Positions 19,484 through 28,333 of a stretch of DNA of 64,000 nucleotides are shown in pieces. Position 1 is the first letter of the stretch, and the number at the start of each line of letters is the position of its first letter. The position numbers and the translations under genes are program-made. Source of the stretch: CAVQFB01 sp963711675 (lineage in GTDB: Bacteria > Acidobacteriota > Terriglobia > Terriglobales > Acidobacteriaceae); NCBI GenBank assembly GCA_963711675.1, contig CAVQFB010000003.1:124001-188000 (forward strand), given 5' to 3'. The notes below the pieces were generated by a model. The model was not told the DNA's origin and did no database searches. It saw only the letters and a program-made list of their open reading frames with translations.

Positions 19484-21442
19484 TCAGGGTTTCACTACGG
19501 TAGGCACTCGATCTTTTTCATGTTCGTCGCGGATTTCTGTAGATGTATTTTTCGACGTTGGCTTGAAGTCGCACAGCGTCAACTCCAGGCCGCCGAACTC
19601 GGGATGATCGTTGTGCCCGAGTCTGAAAGCGATGTCGAGAGTGTCGCCGGACACCAGGTTTTCTCCATGGAAGCGCTCTGCCATGTGCCAACCCATCGCA
19701 TCGTAGGTGATGGATCGACGCCAGTCGTTCTTACCATTCCGACTCTCGGTCGCAGCCCTGATTTCGCTCCGCCTGAGCACAGCTCCATCCGGGTGACATC
19801 GCGGAGTTGTCAGGATGGCTGCCTCGGAGAGCTCGGAATCATCGGGAAGGGAAGTCAAAGGAGCCGCCAGCTTCATCTTTACATGCTTGTCTTTTACGAC
19901 TCGCGCTGGTCCCATCAGACGGACACCACGTGCTGAAAAGACGGGCTCTGGATTGCCCTGCCCGAACGGTTCCAGCTGGCGTAAAACCTCGAGCAGGTCG
20001 GGTGTCACTTGGTCCAGCGCAAGTGCAGCGTCCACGTCCAGTACAGGTTCGAAGTCGGCAAGCGTTAGGTGTGCTCGAGCGTAGCCATCGAGTTGCCGGC
20101 GCAGGTCCTCAACGCTCGCGGCGGGAAGAGAAAAGCCGACGGCATGACTGTGCCCACCATAACGGGTAAAAAGACCGGAGCAAGACTCGAGCGCATTGAG
20201 CAGATGAAACGGCCGAATCGAGCGGCCGGAACCGTGGGCTTCGTCTCCGTCGCGAGAGACAATCAGCGTGGGTCGACCGTAGCGTTCCACCACGCGCGTG
20301 GCGGTAATGCCAATCACCCCGCGATGCCAGCCCTCCCCATCCACAACCATGCAGTAGGAGTCGCGCAAGGTCGGGTCCTGGTCGAGCCGCGTTTGGATTT
20401 CGGCGAGAATCCGCCGCTCCTCTTCCTGGCGGTCGCCATTAAGCTTGTCGAGCCGGAGGGCGAGTTCCCCTGCACGGGTGCCGTCCTTGACGCTGAAGAG
20501 TTCGATGACGTCGCGTGCAACGTCCATGCGCCCGGCAGCGTTTAGCCGCGGCGCAATTCGGAACGCGACTTCACCGGAGGTGAGCGCACGCCGTCCTCCC
20601 AGCTGCGCGACTTCGAGCAAAGCTTTCAGGCCGACATTTACCGGCGAACGCAGAGCTTCCAGACCAAGCTTTGCGAACACCCTGTTCTCGTCTACCAGCG
20701 GGACAGCGTCGGCGACGGTGGCGATCGCAACAACCTTCATGAAGGAGGTCAACAGCCGAGACCGGTCCGGCCGATCTAGCCTGCGCTCCATCAATGCTTG
20801 CGCCAGCTTGAACGCGACGCCAGCGCCGCACAGCGCCTTGCATGGGTAGTTGCAGCCCGGCTGATTGGGGTTGAGCACTGCCAGCGCTTTCGGAACGCCG
20901 TCGTGTCCGGGAAGATGATGGTCGGTGACGATGAGCTCTACGCCGAGACGTGCGGCCGTCTCCGCTGCTGCGAATGCCCGAATTCCGGTGTCAACGCTGA
21001 TGATCAGCCGAACGCCATTTTCGGCAGCACGCTCAATGACATCATCTTTCATTCCGTAGCCTTCACGAATGCGGTGAGGGACGTGAAAGTCGGCAGTGCC
21101 GCCGCACAGCTCGATGGCAGTCTTGAGGATGACGATGGCGGTTGTGCCGTCGACGTCGTAGTCGCCGTAGATGAGAATGCGTTCCTTGCGTTCGATTGCC
21201 GCGATCACGCGATCGACCGCCGTGCTCATACCGGCCATCAGATCAGGCGAATGCAGGTGCAGGAGTGAAGGCGTGAGATAGCGTTCAGCGTCGGCAACTT
21301 GGGTGATCCCGCGCAGAACCAGGAGACGCGAAAGAGACCGCATAACTTGCGCATCCGCCCGGGGTGATTTCGAGCTCGATGTCAGCGCGGAAGCGAGCTT
21401 CTGGATCTCTACTGGATCAGCGGCTTTAAGGGACCAGCGCAT
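19484..21442 (-). CDS. recJ: Single-stranded-DNA-specific exonuclease RecJ
   Basis: RecJ degrades single-stranded DNA 5' to 3' in recombination and mismatch repair. The 652-residue protein has the DHH phosphoesterase motifs DYDVDG (94-99), SVDTG (about 149-153) and TDHH (173-176), the DHHA1 motif GGHSHAVG (429-436), and a C-terminal OB-like domain. That domain is interrupted: between HVKMKLA (about 520-526) and ITYDAMGW (578-585) there are about 50 residues where I would expect roughly ten. These include CHPDGAVLRRSEIRAATESR, which reads like a translated dispersed repeat. The catalytic core is complete. It heads the minus-strand series recJ-RDD-lpt-rpoN-hpf. Confidence 0.93.
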   Translation of the reverse strand: MRWSLKAADPVEIQKLASALTSSSKSPRADAQVMRSLSRLLVLRGITQVADAERYLTPSLLHLHSPDLMAGMSTAVDRVIAAIERKERILIYGDYDVDGTTAIVILKTAIELCGGTADFHVPHRIREGYGMKDDVIERAAENGVRLIISVDTGIRAFAAAETAARLGVELIVTDHHLPGHDGVPKALAVLNPNQPGCNYPCKALCGAGVAFKLAQALMERRLDRPDRSRLLTSFMKVVAIATVADAVPLVDENRVFAKLGLEALRSPVNVGLKALLEVAQLGGRRALTSGEVAFRIAPRLNAAGRMDVARDVIELFSVKDGTRAGELALRLDKLNGDRQEEERRILAEIQTRLDQDPTLRDSYCMVVDGEGWHRGVIGITATRVVERYGRPTLIVSRDGDEAHGSGRSIRPFHLLNALESCSGLFTRYGGHSHAVGFSLPAASVEDLRRQLDGYARAHLTLADFEPVLDVDAALALDQVTPDLLEVLRQLEPFGQGNPEPVFSARGVRLMGPARVVKDKHVKMKLAAPLTSLPDDSELSEAAILTTPRCHPDGAVLRRSEIRAATESRNGKNDWRRSITYDAMGWHMAERFHGENLVSGDTLDIAFRLGHNDHPEFGGLELTLCDFKPTSKNTSTEIRDEHEKDRVPTVVKP

Positions 21443-21542
21443 CGGATCACATCTTGCTACGGAGAAAAAAGGTGAGAACGATTATGGCACGAGTACCGGA
21501 AGGAATATCACCTGACCACTGACGGGAGCAGTGAGCAAAAAT

Positions 21543-22019
21543 CTATGGCTCGTCTTCCTGGTCGGGCTCGTCGATGGTGATGCCCCCGAAGTCCTCGGTC
21601 AACTCCAGAAGGCGCTGGTAGCGGTCGTACCATTCGGTATTGCTCTCAAACAGGAACATCGAGCCTTGGTGCGCCCAACCGAGCTGGACAAAACCAGTTT
21701 TTCCGATATATGTGCGCAGCCAGCGCGCATCTTCCAGATCCTCGTCGTTGGTGTATTCGGCATTGGAGATACGTCGAATCAACTCATCGAGATCTTCCTT
21801 CTTCAGGACCCAGGCATGCATGGTGAGAAACGGCGCTGCGGAGGCCTTGGCCAGCTCGACAAAATCCTTCCAGCCGTCGGGATTATCGCCGGAGTCCCAC
21901 ATGACGCTCTGTACTTCTTCGTAGTCCACGTATCCGTGGAAACGGCGCATGCCGTGGCCTTCGATGAAGGCGACCATGTCATCTTTCACGCCTGTGAGGT
22001 CGTCTGAAGCAGCAGACAT
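21543..22019 (-). CDS. Uncharacterised acidic protein, 158 aa
   Basis: I do not recognise a named family. The 158-residue product has no signal peptide or membrane helix, is rich in Asp, Glu and Trp, and ends in a strongly acidic tail (DEPDQEDEP). Its codon use matches its neighbours, and it sits divergently from the DUF507 pair, so it is probably a real cytoplasmic protein. It begins MSAASDDLTGVKDDMVAFIEGHG and includes KTGFVQLGWAHQGSMFLFES. Confidence 0.7.
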   Translation of the reverse strand: MSAASDDLTGVKDDMVAFIEGHGMRRFHGYVDYEEVQSVMWDSGDNPDGWKDFVELAKASAAPFLTMHAWVLKKEDLDELIRRISNAEYTNDEDLEDARWLRTYIGKTGFVQLGWAHQGSMFLFESNTEWYDRYQRLLELTEDFGGITIDEPDQEDEP

Positions 22020-22182
22020 AGTGTGTGCTCTGGATGTTTCGCGTATTGTATGCCTTTACCCCGTCTTTGGCACTCTGGCGAACCGCGCAACTGGCCCAAC
22101 GTTGTGGAACACTAGGTATCCTGTCCCCCGGGTTACGAGCGTGCTAAACTATTTGTTTCGCACGACATTCATTGTTCTCACG

Positions 22183-22461
22183 ATGCTCTTCTCCAAAGAA
22201 TATGTGGGCTATTTGGCCCGCGAAGTAACCAAGAAACTGCTGGCTGGCGAACTCATCGAGACTGGGACACCCCCTGCGGTGACCGAGCGGGTGAATGCCG
22301 CGCTGGTGGATGAACTCTCACTCGAGGACCGGATTAACGACGAAGTACGCGTCATCCTGGAAGCCTATTCCGACGAAATGCGTAAATCCGGCGCCAACTA
22401 CCAGGAGATGTTCCGGAAGGTGAAAAGCGAGTTGGTGCGCAAGTACAAGGCTGTGTTGTAG
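22183..22461 (+). CDS. DUF507 family protein (first of a pair)
   Basis: The 92-residue product starts MLFSKEYVGYLAREVTKKL and is highly charged and helical, with the C-terminal KSELVRKYKAVL, all as in DUF507. The open frame extends upstream, but the ATG at 22183 matches where the family begins. DUF507 proteins occur in Acidobacteriota, Deltaproteobacteria and relatives and have no established function. A second, diverged copy follows 61 bases downstream, so the two may form a heterodimer. Confidence 0.88.
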   Translation: MLFSKEYVGYLAREVTKKLLAGELIETGTPPAVTERVNAALVDELSLEDRINDEVRVILEAYSDEMRKSGANYQEMFRKVKSELVRKYKAVL

Positions 22462-22522
22462 GTCCTTCTAGGGCCCGTGCAACCGGCGACCCAAAAATTA
22501 AGAGATCTGGAAGGGAAAGCGC

Positions 22523-22798
22523 TTGAGACTGAGCCGGGACAAGATCAACAAACTGGCCCACGTGGTAACGGACTCGCTGGCGGAAATGGAGCAGGTCGAT
22601 TTTCTCGAAGACCGGAACACAATCCGACTTGAGGTGCGTAAGATTCTCGAGGACTTGCTCAACCAGGAGGCCAGGATCGATGCGGCTGCGAGGCAGAAGA
22701 TCGAGAGTCAAAAGCGAACGATCTTAGAAGGCAGCCAGGAGTGGGACATTCTTTACCGCAAGTACTACAACGAGGAAGTGAAGAAGCTGGGCGTTTAG
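22523..22798 (+). CDS. DUF507 family protein (second of a pair)
   Basis: The 91-residue product starts from TTG at 22523, preceded by GGAAGGGAAAG, with the family opening MRLSRDKINKLAHVVTDSL. It ends in the WDILYRKYYNEEVKKLG pattern. It is predicted all-helical and charged, with no cysteine and no export signal. Its tandem arrangement with the first copy and the shared terminator at 22825 suggest one small operon. The function is unknown. Confidence 0.88.
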   Translation: MRLSRDKINKLAHVVTDSLAEMEQVDFLEDRNTIRLEVRKILEDLLNQEARIDAAARQKIESQKRTILEGSQEWDILYRKYYNEEVKKLGV

Positions 22799-22824
22799 CG
22801 GGTAATGCCAGCACAAAAGCGCAG

Positions 22825-22851
22825 AGGGACGGTAAAGCCGTCCCTATTTTT
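22825..22851 (+). terminator. Rho-independent terminator after the DUF507 pair
   Basis: AGGGACGG and CCGTCCCT form a perfect eight-pair stem with loop TAAAG, followed by A and five T. It lies 26 bases past the second DUF507 stop. Confidence 0.85.
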
Positions 22852-22867
22852 GTTGAGTGTGGACCCG

Positions 22868-24647
22868 TCAGTGGCTTGCTTCGATCATCCGCATGCGGAG
22901 GATAGTCTCCCCCCGATCATTCCGACTATGGATCGCTCCGATCGCACTCAGTTCGCGCACCGCAGGCTGCGCCACCCGCAGCATTTCCATTATGGCAGTT
23001 GACGCCGCCTCTTTCTCGCTGTTGTCCACGCCTTCTCGCTGCAGGAGTGACTGGAGAAAGGTCTTTCTTGTGCGGGAAGACTTCCAGTTTGACTTCGTCA
23101 TTTTCGGGAATCCCGGCGGCCTGTTTCGCCAGCTTCAGAGCTGTATCGTAGCCTCCGAGTTCATCGACCAGGCCCAGATTCTTGGCATCCTGCCCCGACC
23201 AGATACGCCCCTTGGCAATCTCAAGGACTTTGTCTTTTGGAAGCCTTCGGCCGTCGGCAACCTTGGCGGTGAAATCGGCGTACACGCGATCAAGCCAGGC
23301 CTGAAATCGTTGCCACTCGGCGGGGGAGTACTCATGGGTTCCAGTCCACATGTCGGCGTTGGCGCCGTTATGGACTTCATCCCAGGTGAGGCCAATCTTG
23401 TCCCAGAACCCTGCCGTGAGCAGTTTGCCGCCAAGCACGCCGATGGAGGCGGTGATCGTCCCCGGCTGGGCAACGATCTTGTCAGCGGCCATGGCCACGA
23501 AGTACCCACCAGACCCAGCCAAATCGCCCATTGAAACGACCACGGGCTTCCCAGCCTTGCGGGCTCGGACCACTTCGCGCCAGATCGCGTCGGAAGCGAC
23601 GTAGGAGCCGCCCGGGCTGTCGACTCGAAACAGGATCGCTTTCACACTTTTGTCTTCAGCCGCGGCTCGAATCGCTCCCGCAACTGTATCCGAGCCCATG
23701 ATGATCTGGCCCTGGACGGGATCGTAGTTGCTCTTGCCGCGTGAGACTCCACCTACGCCATAGACTAGGGCAATAGTCTTCCCCTTATCGTGCGGGCGTC
23801 CTGCGCGCTCCAGATATTTGTCGAGATACAGAAACTCTGCACCGTCGCCGGCCTTCTTTTTCACTTGGTCGTAAACCTCGTCACGATAAGCGAGGCCGTC
23901 GACCAACCTGGCATCCAGAGCTTCCTTGCCAAGGAAGGGGGCGCGGTCGACCAGGGCCTGGAACTGATCGGAGGGAATCTGCCTTGCTTGTGAGATGCCG
24001 TCTTTCATCTCACCGAACCAGGAGTTCACGATGGCCTGGTTCTCCTCCCGGTTCGCCGGGGTTAATTTGTCCTCGGTGAATGTGTTGAGCGCAGCCTTGT
24101 ATTCGTAGCGATGGTCGCCGTGAAACTTCGTCCCCAACTTCTCCAGGGTCCCTTTGATGAATGGACTCTCCAGCATTACGCCCGTAAGCCCAATGTCGCC
24201 GGAGGGCTGGAGATAGATCTGATCGAAGGCAGTTGCGAGATAGTAGGCAGCGTTGCCAGGCCCAACTTCTCCAAATGTTTCCGAGAATGCGATCGCGAAT
24301 TTCTTGTGGGAGCGGAATCGGAAGATAGCCTCACGCAGTTCCTGCGTCGTCGCCATTCCCATAGGCACGGCGCCGATCTTGGCGACGAGACCCTGGACAC
24401 GGGAGTCGTTTGCACCGCGATCGAGTGCGTCCACCACGTCACGGACCGTGCCGCGATCACTGAGCATCACCTGGGCTGTGGGGTTGTCAGGGATGTCTTC
24501 GACCAGTTGCCTTTCAAAGTCAGCTTCGAGGACGGTCCTGGAGGGCACGTGTCGTTGACGCATCGAGAAGACAATCAATGAAACAATGACGGCGAACAAC
24601 CAGAACGCGCCTAGATAAGCGAAGAAACGTGTAATGGACCTGATCAT
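22868..24647 (-). CDS. sppA: Signal peptide peptidase SppA, one frameshift
   Basis: SppA is a membrane-bound Ser/Lys protease that degrades cleaved signal peptides. The protein has an N-terminal membrane helix (about 8-28) and two tandem SppA repeats. The probable catalytic Lys184 is in YEYKAALNTF and the nucleophile Ser379 is in AGSGGYF, so both needed residues are present. After EVFPHKK the frame changes at about 23060-23066 (one surplus base). The other frame continues TFLQSLLQREGV and ends at 22868 with GETILRMRMIEASH, which fits the normal SppA C-terminus. The uncorrected frame runs on to 22926 in an Arg/Gly-rich nonsense tail. It converges with the DUF507 terminator. Confidence 0.9.
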
Positions 24648-24908
24648 GATGTTGGCTTTCTCCTTAAGGCAAAGGCCGATAATCGTTTTGACGTATTAGC
24701 CGTCATTTGCAGGAAGAACTGAAGTTCGTCAGGGCACCTGAAATCAGCCATTCGTAATAGAAGATTCTCTATCTTAACGCCTTGGGGAATCCAGAAGCGA
24801 AGCACTGTGGGATCACAGGAACAAGATCATGGAGCGCGGTCAGGGCTGATCCCTTGTAAGATTTGATGGACAAGTGCAAGTCCGATTGGTCGCGTCCTCG
24901 GCGTAAGT

Positions 24909-26012
24909 ATGTCAGCGATAAGCAACCACGAAGCAGCTACCCGCAAATATAGCGCCGCCGAAATCAGCGTCGCGGTGAAAGAGGCCGCGCTGGCTGCGGG
25001 CTTCGAACTAGCCGGCATGACACCGGTACGAGACTTCGCCGAGCTATCGTACTTTCCGGAGTGGATTGCTTCGGGTCGGGCCGGCGAAATGAAATACATG
25101 GAAGCGCGTCACGAGAACGGCCAGCTGAAGCGTTCTTCTCTTGCTTCAACTTTCCCCTGGGCACGTAGCGTGATTGTGTGCGCCATCAACTACAACAGCG
25201 CGCAACCGTATTCGACGGAGGTGCGGGATCAGGAGCGGGGCTGGATTTCTCGCTACGCATGGAGCGCTAAGGATTATCACGAGGTAGTCCTCGGCAAACT
25301 CAAGCTGGTTGAAGATAAGCTGAGGGAGATGAGCGGCGCAGATCTGATTTCTCGCTGCTACGTGGACACCGGGCCGCTGGTGGAGCGCGTGTACGCAAAG
25401 TATGCGGGAGTGGGTTGGATCGGCAAGAACACCTGCATCATCAACCAGAAGCTCGGGTCGTGGCTGTTCCTTGGCGTAATTGTGACGTCGCTCGATTTAA
25501 CAACCGATTTGTCGGCGCCCGATCGTTGCGGAAGCTGCACACGGTGTATAGATGCGTGTCCTACCGATGCTCTGGTCGAGCCGTACCAGCTCGATGCCAA
25601 TCGTTGTATTTCCTATCTCACCATCGAGAAGAGGGGTGCTATTCCCGAGGAGTTGCTGCAAGGAATGGGAAGACACTTGTTTGGCTGTGATATTTGCCAG
25701 GATGTGTGCCCTTGGAATCGGAAGGCTCCAGTCACCACCACGCCTGAATTTGAGGCTCGAGAAGAACTAGTGAACCCGGCCCTTGCGCGGCTGTCAGAGA
25801 TGACCGGTGAAGAGTTTCGGAGGGTCTTTCGTGGGTCGCCAGTGAAGCGTGCCAAGCTTGCGGGCTTGCGTCGAAACGCTGTGATTGCGATGGGCAACAG
25901 CGGCAATTCCGGGTTTTTCCCGAAGCTAGAGAAACTCACTGAAGATGACGATCCGATAGTGGCTCAAAGTGCGAGGTGGGCAAAGGCCCAACTATCGAAA
26001 CGCAGCAGATAA
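24909..26012 (+). CDS. queG: Epoxyqueuosine reductase
   Basis: QueG performs the last step of queuosine synthesis, reducing epoxyqueuosine in tRNA with cobalamin and two 4Fe-4S clusters. The 367-residue protein has Asp153 in the VDTGPLVER motif and two cluster sets. The first is C207, C210, C213, C217 (CGSCTRCIDACP); the second is C233 with C260, C263, C267 (GCDICQDVCPWN). A HEAT-like C-terminus is present (AGLRRNAVIAMGN). The gene stands alone with 261 bases upstream in which I see no clear promoter, and a hairpin follows. Confidence 0.95.
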   Translation: MSAISNHEAATRKYSAAEISVAVKEAALAAGFELAGMTPVRDFAELSYFPEWIASGRAGEMKYMEARHENGQLKRSSLASTFPWARSVIVCAINYNSAQPYSTEVRDQERGWISRYAWSAKDYHEVVLGKLKLVEDKLREMSGADLISRCYVDTGPLVERVYAKYAGVGWIGKNTCIINQKLGSWLFLGVIVTSLDLTTDLSAPDRCGSCTRCIDACPTDALVEPYQLDANRCISYLTIEKRGAIPEELLQGMGRHLFGCDICQDVCPWNRKAPVTTTPEFEAREELVNPALARLSEMTGEEFRRVFRGSPVKRAKLAGLRRNAVIAMGNSGNSGFFPKLEKLTEDDDPIVAQSARWAKAQLSKRSR

Positions 26013-26110
26013 ATAGGGAGAATGTGCCTTTTTCGATCAGGCAACCCGACGCATGCGGCAAGGTTCTAACCAGCTAAGAAGGTCAGTGAAAGGCAGTACT
26101 CAGAGCGCAA

Positions 26111-26143
26111 GAGCCTCCGGTTAGCGAGAACTCGGAGGCTTTC
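26111..26143 (+). terminator. Hairpin terminator after queG
   Basis: AGCCTCCG (26112-26119) pairs with CGGAGGCT (26133-26140), with a 13-base loop and TTTC tail. It is 100 bases past the queG stop and before the next gene. Confidence 0.65.
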
Positions 26144-26243
26144 GTGCGGTTCTTTGGTTCTGCCTTGCCAGTTTCTGCCGATAGTCGACTTTCGCAGCGT
26201 GCTAAGATCGCACATGGCCCAGAGCTTTGGTCTGGGCGGTGTC

Positions 26244-28289
26244 ATGGCCTTCACCCGATTTTTTCCCAACATCTTCCTAAACATGAGCCTCCCGGGGTTA
26301 CGCATCCTTGCGGCCCGGCTCCGCACCACCAGACATATATCTAGAGTGTGCGGCGCGTTGTGGCTCTACTGTTTTTGCGTGTCCTGCCTGGCTGTGCGAT
26401 CCTTCTCCGCCGACACGCCCCCACCCTGGACGGAAGTCCACGCAAAACACTTCGTGGTAACGACGGATGCCGGAGAAAAGCAGGGACGTGAGGTGGCCTT
26501 CCGCGTGGAGCAAATGCGTGCAGTCTTCGGCAGCCTTCTGTTAAAGAACCGCCTCAACCAGTCTGTGCCTGTTGCGATCATCGCACTCAAAGACGATGGT
26601 GAGTACGCAAGGACAGCGCCCAGCAGCGCTGAAGAGTTATCCGGCTTCATGCTGCGAAGTGAGGATAGAGCATTCATCGTGCTCAATCTCTCGAAAAACG
26701 AACCGTGGCGCGCGATCGCCCATGATTTTGCCAGTTTCTTCCTCACCTATAACTATCCGCCCACACAGGACTGGTTCGATGAAGGTTGCGCCGAATATTT
26801 TTCTTCGATTCGCCTTAACGACAAACAAATAGAAATGGGAAGTGAACCCGAACATCAGGATTCGTCAGGGAGTTCTGCAGGGCGACTAACACAGCTGCTG
26901 AACGCATCAGAATGGATGTCTATTCCGGACCTGTTTGCCGCACACCTGCCAACGACGAAGAGCGATCATGAGAATGCCACGCTCTTTCACGCGCAGTCGT
27001 GGATGGTGGTTCACTACATTCTTAACAAGAATCTGCTGCAGCAAACGGGGAACTATTTCGAGTTGGTGCAGAACCAAAAGGTCCCGGTAGAGCAGGCCGT
27101 GACGAAAGCCGTCAACATGTCTTCGAGCCAGTTCGGGGAGGCAGTAAAAACCTACTATCGCTCGCGCTCGTGGCTTGCTGCCGCGCCCGCAGGGCAAGGC
27201 CAGGCAGGAGCACCAGACCAGTCTCCGGTAACGCGGTTTCCTTCTCCGCTCGGGCCCGATGACTTTGGTATGACGGTAACCCACCTACCTGCCCTCGACG
27301 CGAGGGCTTTGCTGGCTGACGCGAGGGCACGTGTGCGGGTGCGACACGAGCAAGGGTTGAAAGATCTGAAGTCCCTGGCATCCGATCCCAGCAACAATCA
27401 GATCGCGCACCGAGCGTTAGCCTGGGCGTTCATCGAAGAAAAAAACTTCGAGGCCGCGGTGGAGGAGTTGGGCACCGCTGCAGAGCTGAATCAACACGAC
27501 CCTTGGGTGAGATATTACCTTTCCGTTCTCAAATATCGCATTGCACAGACGAATCACCAGTCGATCCAGGGACTCGCGAATATGATGCAGGATCTGAGAG
27601 CGGTCGTCGACTGGTATCCGGAATTTGCGGAAGCTTACAACATGCTGGCGATGGCGCGAGTCGAAGGTGGCGGCCCCACATCAGCACTGGAAGCCATTCG
27701 GGCAGCGATTCAGCTCAGTCCTAGGAATGAGGAGTATCTGTACAACCTGGGGCTCGTCTACGCTTTGGGGAAAAAGTGGGATGCCGCGCGCGCAATATTT
27801 GAAAAGCTAAGCGCAGGCACCAATCCACAACTTGCCGCCCAGGCTCGGGACCAACTCAGTCGCCTGCAAACCGTACAGAAATACGGTATCGCCGCTGCGT
27901 CACCCGCCGCCGCATCGCCGCCGGCTAAAGCACCGCAGGAGAAACAGTCGCAGGCGCCGGCTGAGCCTCCTCATAAAGAAGGTGCTACTCCCGACACAAA
28001 CGACGCCGGGAATCCAACACCGAAGCCGGATACCCCCGCTCCGATGAGCGGACCCATTCTGTTCGCGAAAGGGAGACTCCTAAGCGTGGACTGCTCGAAG
28101 CAACCAGTCGCATTCCTCAAGGTCGTGGTGGGAGGGAAAACCCTGGAGCTGAGAACTGCGGATTACAAGTCGCTTCCGGTTATCGGCGAGGATTCTTTTT
28201 CGTGCGCGTGGGGAAGCCGGACCATTTCCGTGAACTATCGCGCAAGTGGAAAAGGAACCGGTGAACTAGTTTCAGTGGAAGTTCAATGA
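26244..28289 (+). CDS. Secreted peptidase-MA-like protein with TPR repeats
   Basis: About 681 residues from the ATG at 26244, chosen because GGGCGG precedes it; starts at 26214 and 26283 are also possible. A signal sequence ending near CLAVRSFSA leads into a gluzincin-like (DUF1570/peptidase MA) region. In it the zinc motif HExxH is replaced by HDFAS, while the downstream DEGCAEYF element is kept, so peptidase activity is doubtful. TPR units follow (HRALAWAFIEEKNFEAAVEE and YNLGLVYALGKKWDAARAIF), then a Pro/Ala/Lys-rich linker and a C-terminal domain of about 75 residues. Similar proteins occur widely in Acidobacteriota without known function. Confidence 0.78.
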   Translation: MAFTRFFPNIFLNMSLPGLRILAARLRTTRHISRVCGALWLYCFCVSCLAVRSFSADTPPPWTEVHAKHFVVTTDAGEKQGREVAFRVEQMRAVFGSLLLKNRLNQSVPVAIIALKDDGEYARTAPSSAEELSGFMLRSEDRAFIVLNLSKNEPWRAIAHDFASFFLTYNYPPTQDWFDEGCAEYFSSIRLNDKQIEMGSEPEHQDSSGSSAGRLTQLLNASEWMSIPDLFAAHLPTTKSDHENATLFHAQSWMVVHYILNKNLLQQTGNYFELVQNQKVPVEQAVTKAVNMSSSQFGEAVKTYYRSRSWLAAAPAGQGQAGAPDQSPVTRFPSPLGPDDFGMTVTHLPALDARALLADARARVRVRHEQGLKDLKSLASDPSNNQIAHRALAWAFIEEKNFEAAVEELGTAAELNQHDPWVRYYLSVLKYRIAQTNHQSIQGLANMMQDLRAVVDWYPEFAEAYNMLAMARVEGGGPTSALEAIRAAIQLSPRNEEYLYNLGLVYALGKKWDAARAIFEKLSAGTNPQLAAQARDQLSRLQTVQKYGIAAASPAAASPPAKAPQEKQSQAPAEPPHKEGATPDTNDAGNPTPKPDTPAPMSGPILFAKGRLLSVDCSKQPVAFLKVVVGGKTLELRTADYKSLPVIGEDSFSCAWGSRTISVNYRASGKGTGELVSVEVQ

Positions 28290-28333
28290 GGAAACGACCG
28301 AAGCTTGAATTGCACGATGGCTGCCGCAGGCCA

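Noticed and set aside
18815..19936. Plus-strand open frame of 373 codons
   Set aside because: Antisense to the RDD and recJ genes; high-GC shadow frame.
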